This document shows, in pieces, positions 6,113 through 12,191 of a DNA stretch of 15,254 nucleotides (positions are counted from its first letter, which is position 1; each line of letters starts with the position of its first letter). A program made the translations under genes and the position numbers. Source of the stretch: Candidatus Falkowbacteria bacterium CG10_big_fil_rev_8_21_14_0_10_44_15 (GTDB taxonomy: Bacteria; Patescibacteriota; Patescibacteriia; Patescibacteriales; XYC2-FULL-47-12). The notes under the pieces were generated by a model. That model made no database searches. It worked only from the letters and a program-made list of their open reading frames with translations, and was not told the DNA's origin. The stretch is from contig PFAT01000003.1 of NCBI GenBank assembly GCA_002773575.1, forward strand, positions 1 to 15,254. Direction: 5' to 3'.

Positions 6113-6143
6113 AAAACAAAAATATGGGCTTTCGCCCATATTT
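6100..6143 (-). terminator. Intrinsic terminator of the secE-nusG-rplK-rplA operon
   Basis: On the minus strand AAATATGGGC, GAAA and GCCCATATTT form a 10-bp stem with a stable tetraloop (6143-6120), followed by TTGTTTTTTGC. It stands 33 bases after the rplA stop codon. Confidence 0.93.
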
Positions 6144-6175
6144 TAATATCTTAAAATTTAAAACTTATAACTGGT

Positions 6176-6850
6176 TTACAACTGTACCTTTATCCCCGGC
6201 CCCATGCCCGAACAAATAATAACCTTTTGCAAGTAGGTTCCTTTGGAACTTGCCGGTTTGGCTTTACGGATTGCCTCGAGCGCGACTTGAAAATTAGTAA
6301 TCAGCTCTTCATCGCTAAAGGAAACTTTGCCGATAATGAGATGGACATTGCCGCCGGCGTCGTTTTTAAATTCAGTTTTGCCTTTTTTAATTTCGGCAAT
6401 GGCGGTTTTTATGTCGGTAGTGACGGTTTTATTCTTCGGCGAAGGCATCAACCCCCGCGGGCCTAAAATTTTTGCCGCCGGCGCGAGCGTTTTCATCATT
6501 TCGGGCGCAGCAACCGCAATGTCAAAATCGGTTTTTTTAGTCTCAATGATTTTTTTAATTAATTCTTCGCCGCCGACGATATCCGCCCCCGCGTCTTTAG
6601 CGGCCTGTTCGTCACTCGCGCCGACAAAAGCCAGAATAGTTTTTGGTTTGGCTGCATTTTTCGGCAGGGTGATAAAGGCGCGCACCTGCTGTTCGCCTTT
6701 GCTTGGGTCAATGCCTAAGTTAGCGTGCAATTCAATGTTAGCGTCAAATTTAACTTTAGAAATTTTTTTCGCTAACGCGACCGCTTCCGCAATTGTATAG
6801 GATTTATTTTTATCAACTAATTTTTTAAGTTCAGACATTCGTTTAGACAT
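6176..6850 (-). CDS. rplA: Ribosomal protein uL1
   Basis: L1 binds the mobile L1 stalk of 23S rRNA and aids release of deacylated tRNA; in many bacteria it also represses its own operon by binding mRNA. The 224 residues are close to normal length. They include VDKNKSYTIAEAVALAKK, FDANIELHANLGIDPSKGEQQVR, GADIVGGEELI, and the signature GPRGLMPSPKNKTVT, followed by the second RNA-binding block IKKGKTEFKNDAGGNVH and the closing SSKGTYLQKVIICSGMGPGIKV. The start ATG 6850 has no SD. Its AU can pair with an upstream segment in a leader structure that mimics the L1 stalk. A second ATG four codons in is possible. It is the last gene of the operon. Confidence 0.97.
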   Translation of the reverse strand: MSKRMSELKKLVDKNKSYTIAEAVALAKKISKVKFDANIELHANLGIDPSKGEQQVRAFITLPKNAAKPKTILAFVGASDEQAAKDAGADIVGGEELIKKIIETKKTDFDIAVAAPEMMKTLAPAAKILGPRGLMPSPKNKTVTTDIKTAIAEIKKGKTEFKNDAGGNVHLIIGKVSFSDEELITNFQVALEAIRKAKPASSKGTYLQKVIICSGMGPGIKVQL

Positions 6851-6906
6851 AATCTATTTTTTGTGGTAATAGCGATTATTTTTTAATTTAATCTCCCACA
6901 GATTAT
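6849..6906 (-). promoter_or_regulatory. Likely L1-binding autoregulatory operator (L1-stalk mimic)
   Basis: The rplK-rplA spacer can fold on the minus strand as follows. Outer stem ATAATC (6906-6901) pairs with GATTAT (6854-6849). Stem TGTGG (6900-6896) pairs with CCACA (6866-6862). There is an asymmetric internal loop, GA on the 5' side and GCTATTA on the 3' side. Inner stem GATTA (6893-6889) pairs with TAATC (6878-6874). The L1 site in E. coli 23S rRNA, as I recall it, has GGUGG-GA-GG on one side and GAAAUA-CCACC on the other, so GUGGGAG and UACCAC are shared. The outer stem includes the AU of the rplA start codon, so bound L1 could block initiation. Confidence 0.7.
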
Positions 6907-6917
6907 TATATTAGTTT

Positions 6918-7340
6918 CTATTTTATCTTAATCCCCATCTGGCGCGCGGTGCCGGCAATAATTTTCATCGCGGCCTCAACATCATTAGCGTTTAAGTCGG
7001 ACAATTTGATTGCCGCGATGGCGCGCAGTTGCTCGGTCGTGATGGCGCCGACTTTTTCGGTTAGAGGTTTGCCCGAACCTTTTTGGATGTTAGCGTATTT
7101 TTTTAGCAGTTCGGACGCCGGCGGTTTTTTCATTATAAAATCATATTTACGGTCTTTATAGACGGTTATTTCCACCGGAATCAATTCGCCCATTTGGTTT
7201 TTCGTTTTTTCGTTAAAGCGGGTGCAAAATTCCTGAATGTTTAAGCCCGCCTGCCCCAAAGCCGGCCCGATGGGCGGCGCCGGATTGGCCTGCCCGCCTC
7301 TGATTTGCAGTTTAATTTTAGTTAAAATTTCTTTCGCCAT
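6918..7340 (-). CDS. rplK: Ribosomal protein uL11
   Basis: L11 forms the GTPase-associated centre at the base of the L7/L12 stalk with 23S rRNA. At 140 aa it is full length. The N-terminal domain has KLQIRGGQANPAPPIGPALG with the typical proline-rich linker residues. The C-terminal rRNA-binding domain has KPPASELLKK, GAITTEQLRAIAAIK and the final IIAGTARQMGIKI. It starts with MAKEI at 7340, two bases after the nusG stop, so the genes are probably translationally coupled; no SD is visible. It ends in TAG. A 67-bp structured spacer separates it from rplA. Confidence 0.98.
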   Translation of the reverse strand: MAKEILTKIKLQIRGGQANPAPPIGPALGQAGLNIQEFCTRFNEKTKNQMGELIPVEITVYKDRKYDFIMKKPPASELLKKYANIQKGSGKPLTEKVGAITTEQLRAIAAIKLSDLNANDVEAAMKIIAGTARQMGIKIK

Positions 7341-7342
7341 AA

Positions 7343-7885
7343 TTATATCTTTTTAATTTGCAAAAAGTCTAAATTTACCGGCGTTTCGCGGCCGAACATG
7401 GAAACTAATACTTTGATTTTGCCTTTTTCCTGGTCAACTTCCGCTACTTTGCCTTCCATGTTCTTAAATGGGCCGTCCACGATTCTGACTGGCGCGCCGG
7501 CAGTAACATCAATAGTGAATTTGGGCTCTTCCACGCCCATCCGTTTCTGCAAATCCTGAATTTCTTTGTCGGAAATTGGAGTGGGAATAGTGCCGGTGCC
7601 GATGAATCCGGTAACGTTCGGCGTGTTGCGCACGACGTACCAAGAGTCATCGGTAACCACCATGCTGACGAGAACATAGCCGGGAAAAATTTTTTCTTCC
7701 ACGACGTGGCGCTTGCCGTTTTTAATTTTTATCTTTTTTTCCTTAGGGATGATAATATCAAAAATTTTATCCTCCATGTCCATCGATTCTATTCTTTGCT
7801 TTAAATTACGCACCACATTCTCTTCGTAACCGCTGTAAGTGTGGATGGCGTACCAGCGTTTGCCTAAGTTGGCTGATTGTTTCAT
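7343..7885 (-). CDS. nusG: Transcription antitermination/pausing factor NusG
   Basis: NusG binds RNA polymerase across the cleft and links it to ribosomes or Rho. The 180 residues hold an NGN domain (KRWYAIHTYSGYEENVVRNL, IIPKEK, KIFPGYVLV, WYVVRNTPNVTGFIG) and a C-terminal KOW domain (TAGAPVRIVDGPFKNMEGKV, KIKVLVSMFGRETPVNLDF). There is no extra insertion domain. ATG 7885 gives a short MKQSANLG lead before the first strand, normal for the family. It sits 28 bp after secE and 2 bp before rplK in the conserved bacterial order. Because the operon leader has a terminator-like hairpin just after the promoter, NusG may influence its own expression; that is inference. Confidence 0.98.
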   Translation of the reverse strand: MKQSANLGKRWYAIHTYSGYEENVVRNLKQRIESMDMEDKIFDIIIPKEKKIKIKNGKRHVVEEKIFPGYVLVSMVVTDDSWYVVRNTPNVTGFIGTGTIPTPISDKEIQDLQKRMGVEEPKFTIDVTAGAPVRIVDGPFKNMEGKVAEVDQEKGKIKVLVSMFGRETPVNLDFLQIKKI

Positions 7886-7913
7886 ACTTCAACAAGTTAT
7901 AAATTGGCTTGAA

Positions 7914-8105
7914 TTACTGTAAAATTCTCTCCAGCAGCCAGTTAAAAATATAGTCCAAGGCGCCTAAATAGGCGGCTAAAACCAAACTAATGCCGATAAC
8001 CAGCAGGGTGTAATTTTTTGTTTCCCGGCGCGTCGGCCATGTTACTTTTTTTACTTCTTCAATCGAGTCTTTGATATAAATGCCGATTTTATTAGCAATA
8101 TCCAT
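7914..8105 (-). CDS. secE: Preprotein translocase subunit SecE
   Basis: SecE is the small essential subunit that clamps SecY in the membrane. At 63 aa this is the short one-span form found in most bacteria outside the enterics. An amphipathic helix carries the hallmark EVKKVTWPTRRET, followed by one transmembrane segment, YTLLVIGISLVLAAYLGALDYIF, and a short tail. It is the first gene of secE-nusG-rplK-rplA. ATG 8105 is preceded by no SD, but by a terminator-like hairpin whose U-tract ends about 8 bases away. Confidence 0.96.
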   Translation of the reverse strand: MDIANKIGIYIKDSIEEVKKVTWPTRRETKNYTLLVIGISLVLAAYLGALDYIFNWLLERILQ

Positions 8106-8112
8106 AAATATC

Positions 8113-8146
8113 TAGTTTAAAAAACAGTTCCGAAAGCTTTCGGAAC
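8113..8146 (-). terminator. Terminator-like hairpin between the secE promoter and secE
   Basis: A perfect 20-bp palindrome, GTTCCGAAAGCTTTCGGAAC (8127-8146), is followed on the minus strand by TGTTTTTTAAAC. The gyrB gene ends at 8203 and a consensus promoter stands at 8165-8193, so the hairpin lies in the secE leader. It could stop gyrB transcripts and also attenuate the secE operon. On the plus strand a shorter AGTTTTTATT follows. Confidence 0.85.
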
Positions 8147-8164
8147 AGTTTTTATTCTGTCCAC

Positions 8165-8193
8165 AGTATATAACAGTTAAAAAAATATGTCAA
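8165..8193 (-). promoter_or_regulatory. Consensus promoter of the secE-nusG-rplK-rplA operon
   Basis: On the minus strand there is a perfect -35 TTGACA (8193-8188), a 17-bp spacer and a -10 TATACT (8170-8165, 5 of 6). The expected start is near 8158, giving a leader of about 53 nt that contains the 8127-8146 hairpin. Confidence 0.85.
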
Positions 8194-8202
8194 ATTTTTG
8201 TT

Positions 8203-10218
8203 TTAGATATCCAAATTTTGCACGTTTTTAGCGTGCGCTTGGATAAATTTTTTGCGGGGGATTACGTCCGAGCCCATTAAAATGTCAAAGGTTTCATCCG
8301 CCCGGGCGGCGTCTTCTACCGCCACCTGCAGCAAGACGCGGTTAGCCGGGGCCATGGTCGTTTCCCAAAGCTGTTCCGGGTTCATCTCGCCTAATCCTTT
8401 GTAGCGCTGGATATGGATTTTAGCGGCTGATTTTTTTATTTCCTCCGCTTCCGACAAGCCAACCTCCGCCGCGCTTGTTTCTTCTTCGGCCGCTTCGGCC
8501 GTTTCTTCTATTTCGCCGCCGCCTAATTGTTTTATAATTTTATTTTTTTCCTCATCCGAATAGGCGTATTGGGTTTCTTTATTTTTTTTAATTTGATAAA
8601 GCGGCGGCTGGGCAATGTAAAGATGCCCGTTTTCTACCAGTTGCCGGAAGTGGCGATAGAATAGCGTCAAGAGCAAGGTGCGGATGTGCGCGCCGTCCAC
8701 GTCCGCATCGGTCATAATGATGACGCGATGATAGCGAAGTTTGGTTAAGTCCAGCTGTTCATCGATATTGGTGCCGAGGGCAATCACTAAGTTTTTAATC
8801 TCGTTATTGGCCAGCATTTTATCCAGCCGCGCCCGCTCCACGTTCAAAATTTTTCCCCGCAGCGGCAGGATCGCTTGGAACTCGCGGTTTCGGCCTTGCT
8901 TGGCGCTCCCGCCGGCAGAATCGCCCTCAACGATGTAGAGTTCGCAGTCTTCAGCCTTACGAGACGAGCAGTCGGCTAATTTGCCGGGCAAAGTCATTCC
9001 TTCCAGCGCCCCTTTGCGTAAAATATTCGCCCTAGCGGTACGGGCGGCTAAACGCGCCTGCGCCGATAATACGCATTTGCCGATAATGCTTTCCGCTTCC
9101 CGCGGATGCTCCTCCAAAAATACGGTAAAGGCCTCGCCAAAAACTTGTTCCACATAATTTCGCATTTCGGCGTTGCCGAGCTTGCTTTTAGTCTGGCCTT
9201 CAAATTGCGGGTCGGTTAATTTTACCGAAATAATCGCCGTTAAGCCTTCGCGCGTATCGTCGCCCGTTAAGTTTTCGTCTTTTTCGCGCAGCAGGTTTTG
9301 TTTACGGGCGTAGTTATTTAAGACTCGGGTCAAAGCGCTGCGAAAACCCATTAGATGCGTGCCGCCCTCGGGGTTATGGATGTTGTTGGCGAAAGCAAAC
9401 ACCTCTTCGTTGTATTCGTCGTTATATTGCAAAGCCACCTCCACTTTTGAACTATTAATGTCTTTTTCCGCGTAAAAAATAGTTTCGTGTTTAGGAGTGT
9501 TATATTGGTTGAGCGCTTTAATGTACGCTTTGATTCCGCCTTCAAAATGAAATTTAAAATTTTTTGGCCGGTGGTTTGGGCGCTCGTCAATGACGCTGAT
9601 AGTGATGCCTTTGGTCAGGTACGACTGCTGGCGCATCCGGTCTAAAATTTTGCCCCAGTCAAACTCCAACTCGGTAAATACTTGCGCGTCCGGTTTAAAA
9701 GTAACGATGGTGCCGGTATCTTTGCAGTTTCCTACCGCGCGCACTTTTTTTTGGGGAACGCCGCGCTTGTATTCCTGCATCCAAACTTTGCCGTCGCGGC
9801 GCACTTCCATTTTCATGTATTCAGACAGAGCGTTAACCACCGAGACGCCGACGCCGTGCAGGCCGCCGGAAACTTTATAGCCGCTACCGCCGAATTTACC
9901 GCCCGCGTGCAATTTAGTCATTACCGTTTCTAAGGCGGAAACTTTTGTTTGTTTATGGGTTTCTACCGGAATGCCGCGGCCGTTATCGCTAACCTCTACC
10001 ATGCCGTTAACGAGCATCTTAACGGAAATTTCGGTGGCGTATCCCGCCATCGCTTCGTCAATGCCGTTGTCTACCACCTCCCAAATTAAATGGTGCAAGC
10101 CGGCCGCCGCCGTAGAGCCGATATACATTCCCGGGCGCTTGCGTACCGGGTCAAGCCCTTCTAAGACGGTAATGCTTTCGGCGGTGTAATTTGATTTCTC
10201 GGTTGATTTTTTAGGCAT
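8203..10218 (-). CDS. gyrB: DNA gyrase subunit B
   Basis: GyrB is the ATPase subunit of DNA gyrase, which introduces negative supercoils. The 671 residues have the GHKL ATPase (EVVDNGIDEA with catalytic Glu47, VSDNGRGIPV, GGLHGVGVSVVNALSE), the transducer domain, the TOPRIM domain (VEGDSAGGSAKQGRNR, LRGKILNVE, MTDADVDGAHIRTLLL), and the C-terminal signature QRYKGLGEMNPEQLW. An acidic, alanine/glutamate-rich stretch, GGGEIEETAEAAEEETSAAE, is inserted just before the last motif. The protein is longer than minimal Gram-positive GyrB and lacks the large E. coli insertion. ParE is the main alternative, but the whole pattern favours GyrB; no gyrA or parC is in the window to settle it. MPKKSTEKSN at ATG 10218 is the chosen start; a TATAAT lies 7 bases upstream, so the mRNA may be leaderless. 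Confidence 0.94.
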   Translation of the reverse strand: MPKKSTEKSNYTAESITVLEGLDPVRKRPGMYIGSTAAAGLHHLIWEVVDNGIDEAMAGYATEISVKMLVNGMVEVSDNGRGIPVETHKQTKVSALETVMTKLHAGGKFGGSGYKVSGGLHGVGVSVVNALSEYMKMEVRRDGKVWMQEYKRGVPQKKVRAVGNCKDTGTIVTFKPDAQVFTELEFDWGKILDRMRQQSYLTKGITISVIDERPNHRPKNFKFHFEGGIKAYIKALNQYNTPKHETIFYAEKDINSSKVEVALQYNDEYNEEVFAFANNIHNPEGGTHLMGFRSALTRVLNNYARKQNLLREKDENLTGDDTREGLTAIISVKLTDPQFEGQTKSKLGNAEMRNYVEQVFGEAFTVFLEEHPREAESIIGKCVLSAQARLAARTARANILRKGALEGMTLPGKLADCSSRKAEDCELYIVEGDSAGGSAKQGRNREFQAILPLRGKILNVERARLDKMLANNEIKNLVIALGTNIDEQLDLTKLRYHRVIIMTDADVDGAHIRTLLLTLFYRHFRQLVENGHLYIAQPPLYQIKKNKETQYAYSDEEKNKIIKQLGGGEIEETAEAAEEETSAAEVGLSEAEEIKKSAAKIHIQRYKGLGEMNPEQLWETTMAPANRVLLQVAVEDAARADETFDILMGSDVIPRKKFIQAHAKNVQNLDI

Positions 10219-10225
10219 ATTTCAG

Positions 10226-10253
10226 ATTATAGTTTTAAATAAAAAAATGCGAA
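10226..10253 (-). promoter_or_regulatory. Candidate gyrB promoter giving a leaderless mRNA
   Basis: On the minus strand there is TTCGCA (10253-10248), a 16-bp spacer and a perfect TATAAT (10231-10226). The gyrB ATG follows after 7 bases, so transcription would begin at or next to the start codon. A second -10-like TAAAAT lies further upstream near 10280 and would give a normal leader. Confidence 0.55.
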
Positions 10254-10307
10254 ATTTAAGTGTTAATTTCTGCTACCATTTTAGCATATTTTAATAGAAG
10301 ATGGAAG

Positions 10308-10337
10308 TTGACAAAAATTTTATTATATGTTTATATT
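10308..10337 (+). promoter_or_regulatory. Strong promoter of the 198-aa orphan gene
   Basis: There is a perfect -35 TTGACA (10308-10313), an 18-bp spacer and a -10 TATATT (10332-10337, 5 of 6). The expected start near 10343-10345 coincides with the first base of the tandem-hairpin leader. Confidence 0.8.
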
Positions 10338-10342
10338 CTAAC

Positions 10343-10378
10343 AATTGGGTCCGTCCCAATTCCGAGTCCGTCTCGGAA
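10343..10378 (+). promoter_or_regulatory. Two tandem hairpins with the same TCCGT loop at the mRNA 5' end
   Basis: Hairpin 1: AATTGGG, loop TCCGT, CCCAATT (10343-10361). Hairpin 2: TTCCGAG, loop TCCGT, CTCGGAA (10360-10378). The stems have 7 bp each and different sequences, but the 5-nt loops are identical; two bases are shared at the junction. They are followed by AAAACATATC, AGGAGG (10389-10394) and the ATG at 10401. This suggests a recognition element for an RNA-binding protein, or 5'-end stabilisation of the transcript. Confidence 0.8.
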
Positions 10379-10400
10379 AAACATATCAGGAGGTGTCATT

Positions 10401-10997
10401 ATGACACGCATTATAAGACGCATTGTTGATCTTTTTTGTGATGTTCCTTTTTGGTTTTATTGTGTTTTTTTTAAGTATCTCAAAAGGTTATATGATGATA
10501 TCGGCTGGGATGACATATACCAAACAACCGCATTAGGATGTTGCGGAGACGATCTAATTGAACAATTAGAGGAGCATAAAATACTGCGCGCCGGCAAAAA
10601 CGGTACCATCGTTTCTTTTAACCTGCGGCGGCTGCTAATGATAGCCAAACCATACACAGCCGGAATGGTTATCGGCTCGTTTCTGAAGTCTTGCCCCCTT
10701 GAGTTGCTAGAGGAATTCGAATGTTACTTTTCCGTGAGAATACCTGCCGAGCGAGGGCAGATCTCGCACTCTCTAGAGGGGCTTAATGATTTGAACAGTA
10801 ATAAGCGCAAAGGCATGGCAGCGTACCTGATTGCCAAAATGCGCAAACTGTTAAGAAAACATCCCGAACTTATTTCAGAAGTTATTAGTGGCGTTTATTA
10901 TCGCCACCCCAATCTCGCGGATGAATTAAAAGTTGAGGTGTACTCGACAGGTTACAATGCTTTATGCATATATAACCCTCTCGAGAGATCGTTATAA
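10401..10997 (+). CDS. Orphan 198-aa protein of unknown function
   Basis: I do not recognise this protein. The frame is open from 10260 (GTG), but the ATG at 10401 is chosen because AGGAGG lies 6 bases upstream and the expected transcript start is at about 10344. Residues 8-30 (IVDLFCDVPFWFYCVFFKYLKRL) are strongly hydrophobic/aromatic and may associate with the membrane. Residues 50-79 (DDLIEQLEEHKILRAGKNGT...) look like the recognition helix and wing of a winged-helix domain, though that is only a resemblance. The rest is helical and basic (NSNKRKGMAAYLIAKMRKLLRKHPEL). Seven cysteines include a CC pair at 47-48. Codon use differs from the neighbours (CTA, AGA, ATA, GGG are common). It has its own promoter, structured leader, SD and terminator between gyrB and a divergent operon, which fits recent acquisition. 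Confidence 0.8.
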   Translation: MTRIIRRIVDLFCDVPFWFYCVFFKYLKRLYDDIGWDDIYQTTALGCCGDDLIEQLEEHKILRAGKNGTIVSFNLRRLLMIAKPYTAGMVIGSFLKSCPLELLEEFECYFSVRIPAERGQISHSLEGLNDLNSNKRKGMAAYLIAKMRKLLRKHPELISEVISGVYYRHPNLADELKVEVYSTGYNALCIYNPLERSL

Positions 10998-11030
10998 GTA
11001 TAGTATAAAAGTTTGGATATCATTACATGG

Positions 11031-11069
11031 CGCCCTGCCGATGGAAAACACAGCGGGGCGTTTTATTTT
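11031..11069 (+). terminator. Intrinsic terminator of the 198-aa gene
   Basis: CGCCCTGC (11031-11038) and GCGGGGCG (11053-11060) form an 8-bp stem with one G-U pair across a 14-nt loop, followed by TTTTATTTT. The T-tract runs into the -35 of the next promoter. Confidence 0.85.
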
Positions 11070-11095
11070 GTTACTTCAGTTCTTTATGGTATAAT
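11068..11095 (+). promoter_or_regulatory. Extended -10 promoter of the membrane protein-rodA unit
   Basis: There is TTGTTA (11068-11073), a 16-bp spacer, and TGGTATAAT with an extended TG at 11087-11088 and a perfect TATAAT at 11090-11095. The expected start near 11102 places the AGTCAAAA / TTTTGACT hairpin (11101-11123) at the 5' end of the mRNA. Confidence 0.8.
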
Positions 11096-11099
11096 AAAT

Positions 11100-11151
11100 T
11101 AGTCAAAAGTCCATTTTTTGACTTTAAGGACTTTATAGATTTTAAGGACTA
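11100..11151 (+). repeat. 9-nt word array before the membrane-protein gene
   Basis: GACTTTAAG, GACTTTATA and GATTTTAAG (11120-11146) are three successive 9-mers; GACTA then runs into the ATG at 11152. An inverted copy of the word, TAGTCAAAAGTCC (11100-11112), precedes them. The same words recur before rodA at 12092-12191. Confidence 0.8.
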
Positions 11152-12087
11152 ATGATTATGCCCAAAAAGGAGGAAACGGCAGCGCCAAAATTAAACAACA
11201 ACTTAAAAAGCTATCAGCCGGTGGAAGGACCGACTAATTGGCAGCTTAGTTTCGGCTTATGGTGGGTGCAACGCCGCGCGTTATTGCGGCGCGTTTTAAT
11301 TGGCGTAATGGCGGTTGTCAGTCTGCCGTTATTGGCGTATGGCCTTTATGGTTTAGGTTATTATTTTTATCAGGGTATATTGGCGGACAGGCAATTAGCG
11401 TATAACTTAGTAACCGCGACGGGCATTACTCATGATTTTATCGTGAGGCGGGGGCCGCAGAATTTAACGATTGGCCCGGTAAATATTTTATCCGGCGCCG
11501 GTTCGAGTTACGATTTAGCGAGTTTAGCTTATAATCCCAACAATAACTGGTACGCGAGTTTTGATTACTCGTTTATCATTCAAGGAAAAAAAACGGCCGC
11601 GCAGCCCGAATTTATTTTACCGCAAGAAAAAAAATACCTGACGGCGTTTTTGCGTACCGGCGTCCGGACAGCGACGACGGTCGTTTCCCTGACGGACATA
11701 AGGTGGCAGCGCCTCGCCGTGAAGGAATCCGAAGACATCGGGCAGACGATAAAAGAGCGCACGGATGTTTCAGTGTCGGACATAAAATTAGACAATTCCG
11801 GAGCGGAAAGGGGATTGCCGATAAATTCACTTTATTTTCGGGCGCGCAATAACTCGCCGTATAATTATTGGGAGGCGGATTTTTATCTGGTAGCGCAAGC
11901 CGGCGGCAATGTTATCGGCATCAATAAATACCGCTTAGAAAAATTTTATTCGGGAGAAACGCGTACCGTCAATATCCAATGGCCGGCGAAGTTATCCGGC
12001 GCGCAAATAACCGTCAGCCCGTCAATTAACATTTTTGACCCCGATAATTACATCGCTTTTGAATTAGGGCCGGGACAAGAAAAATAA
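11152..12087 (+). CDS. Single-pass membrane protein of unknown function
   Basis: I do not recognise a named family. The 311 residues begin with a polar, lysine-rich cytoplasmic segment (1-46), followed by one membrane span at about 48-75 (RVLIGVMAVVSLPLLAYGLYGLGYYFY). An outside domain of about 230 residues is rich in beta strands and aromatic residues, with no cysteines and no catalytic motif that I can see. Phrases such as FILPQEKKYLTAF, NSLYFRARNNSPYNYWEADFYLVAQ and NKYRLEKFYSGETRTVNIQWP suggest an immunoglobulin-like or CARDB-like sandwich. The start could be ATG 11152 or ATG 11158. It has a strong promoter and is followed after 104 bp by rodA, so a role at the cell envelope is likely by context only. 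It ends in TAA. Confidence 0.85.
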   Translation: MIMPKKEETAAPKLNNNLKSYQPVEGPTNWQLSFGLWWVQRRALLRRVLIGVMAVVSLPLLAYGLYGLGYYFYQGILADRQLAYNLVTATGITHDFIVRRGPQNLTIGPVNILSGAGSSYDLASLAYNPNNNWYASFDYSFIIQGKKTAAQPEFILPQEKKYLTAFLRTGVRTATTVVSLTDIRWQRLAVKESEDIGQTIKERTDVSVSDIKLDNSGAERGLPINSLYFRARNNSPYNYWEADFYLVAQAGGNVIGINKYRLEKFYSGETRTVNIQWPAKLSGAQITVSPSINIFDPDNYIAFELGPGQEK

Positions 12088-12091
12088 AAGA

Positions 12092-12191
12092 TAGTCAAAA
12101 GTCCGTAAAGTCCATAAAGTCAAAAGTCACTGAACCTGGATTTTTTATGACTTTATAAACTTTATGGACTTTATAAACTTTATGGACTTTT
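12092..12191 (+). repeat. Inverted 9-nt word array before rodA
   Basis: From 12150 the words ACTTTATAA and ACTTTATGG alternate twice exactly (12150-12185, an 18-bp unit x2), and ACTTTTATG (12186-12194) includes the rodA start codon. At 12092-12128 the same words appear in inverted orientation (TAGTCAAAAGTCC, GTAAAGTCC, ATAAAGTC, AAAAGTC). The two sides can pair into a long imperfect hairpin that reaches the start codon. The 13-mer TAGTCAAAAGTCC is identical at 11100-11112. Confidence 0.85.

Noticed and set aside
6327..6800. 157-aa plus-strand ORF opposite rplA
   Set aside because: It is a mirror frame of a conserved ribosomal protein gene and has no SD, promoter or recognisable motif.
10343..10378. 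Guanidine-II (mini-ykkC) riboswitch on the minus strand, because both loops read ACGGA there
   Set aside because: The known class has ACGR tetraloops, whereas these loops have five bases. The minus-strand gene downstream is gyrB, over 120 bases away, not a guanidine exporter or carboxylase. The plus-strand promoter and SD fit the hairpins better.
10260..10400. Longer N-terminus for the 198-aa protein from GTG 10260
   Set aside because: The region contains the promoter and tandem hairpins, and the AGGAGG fits ATG 10401.
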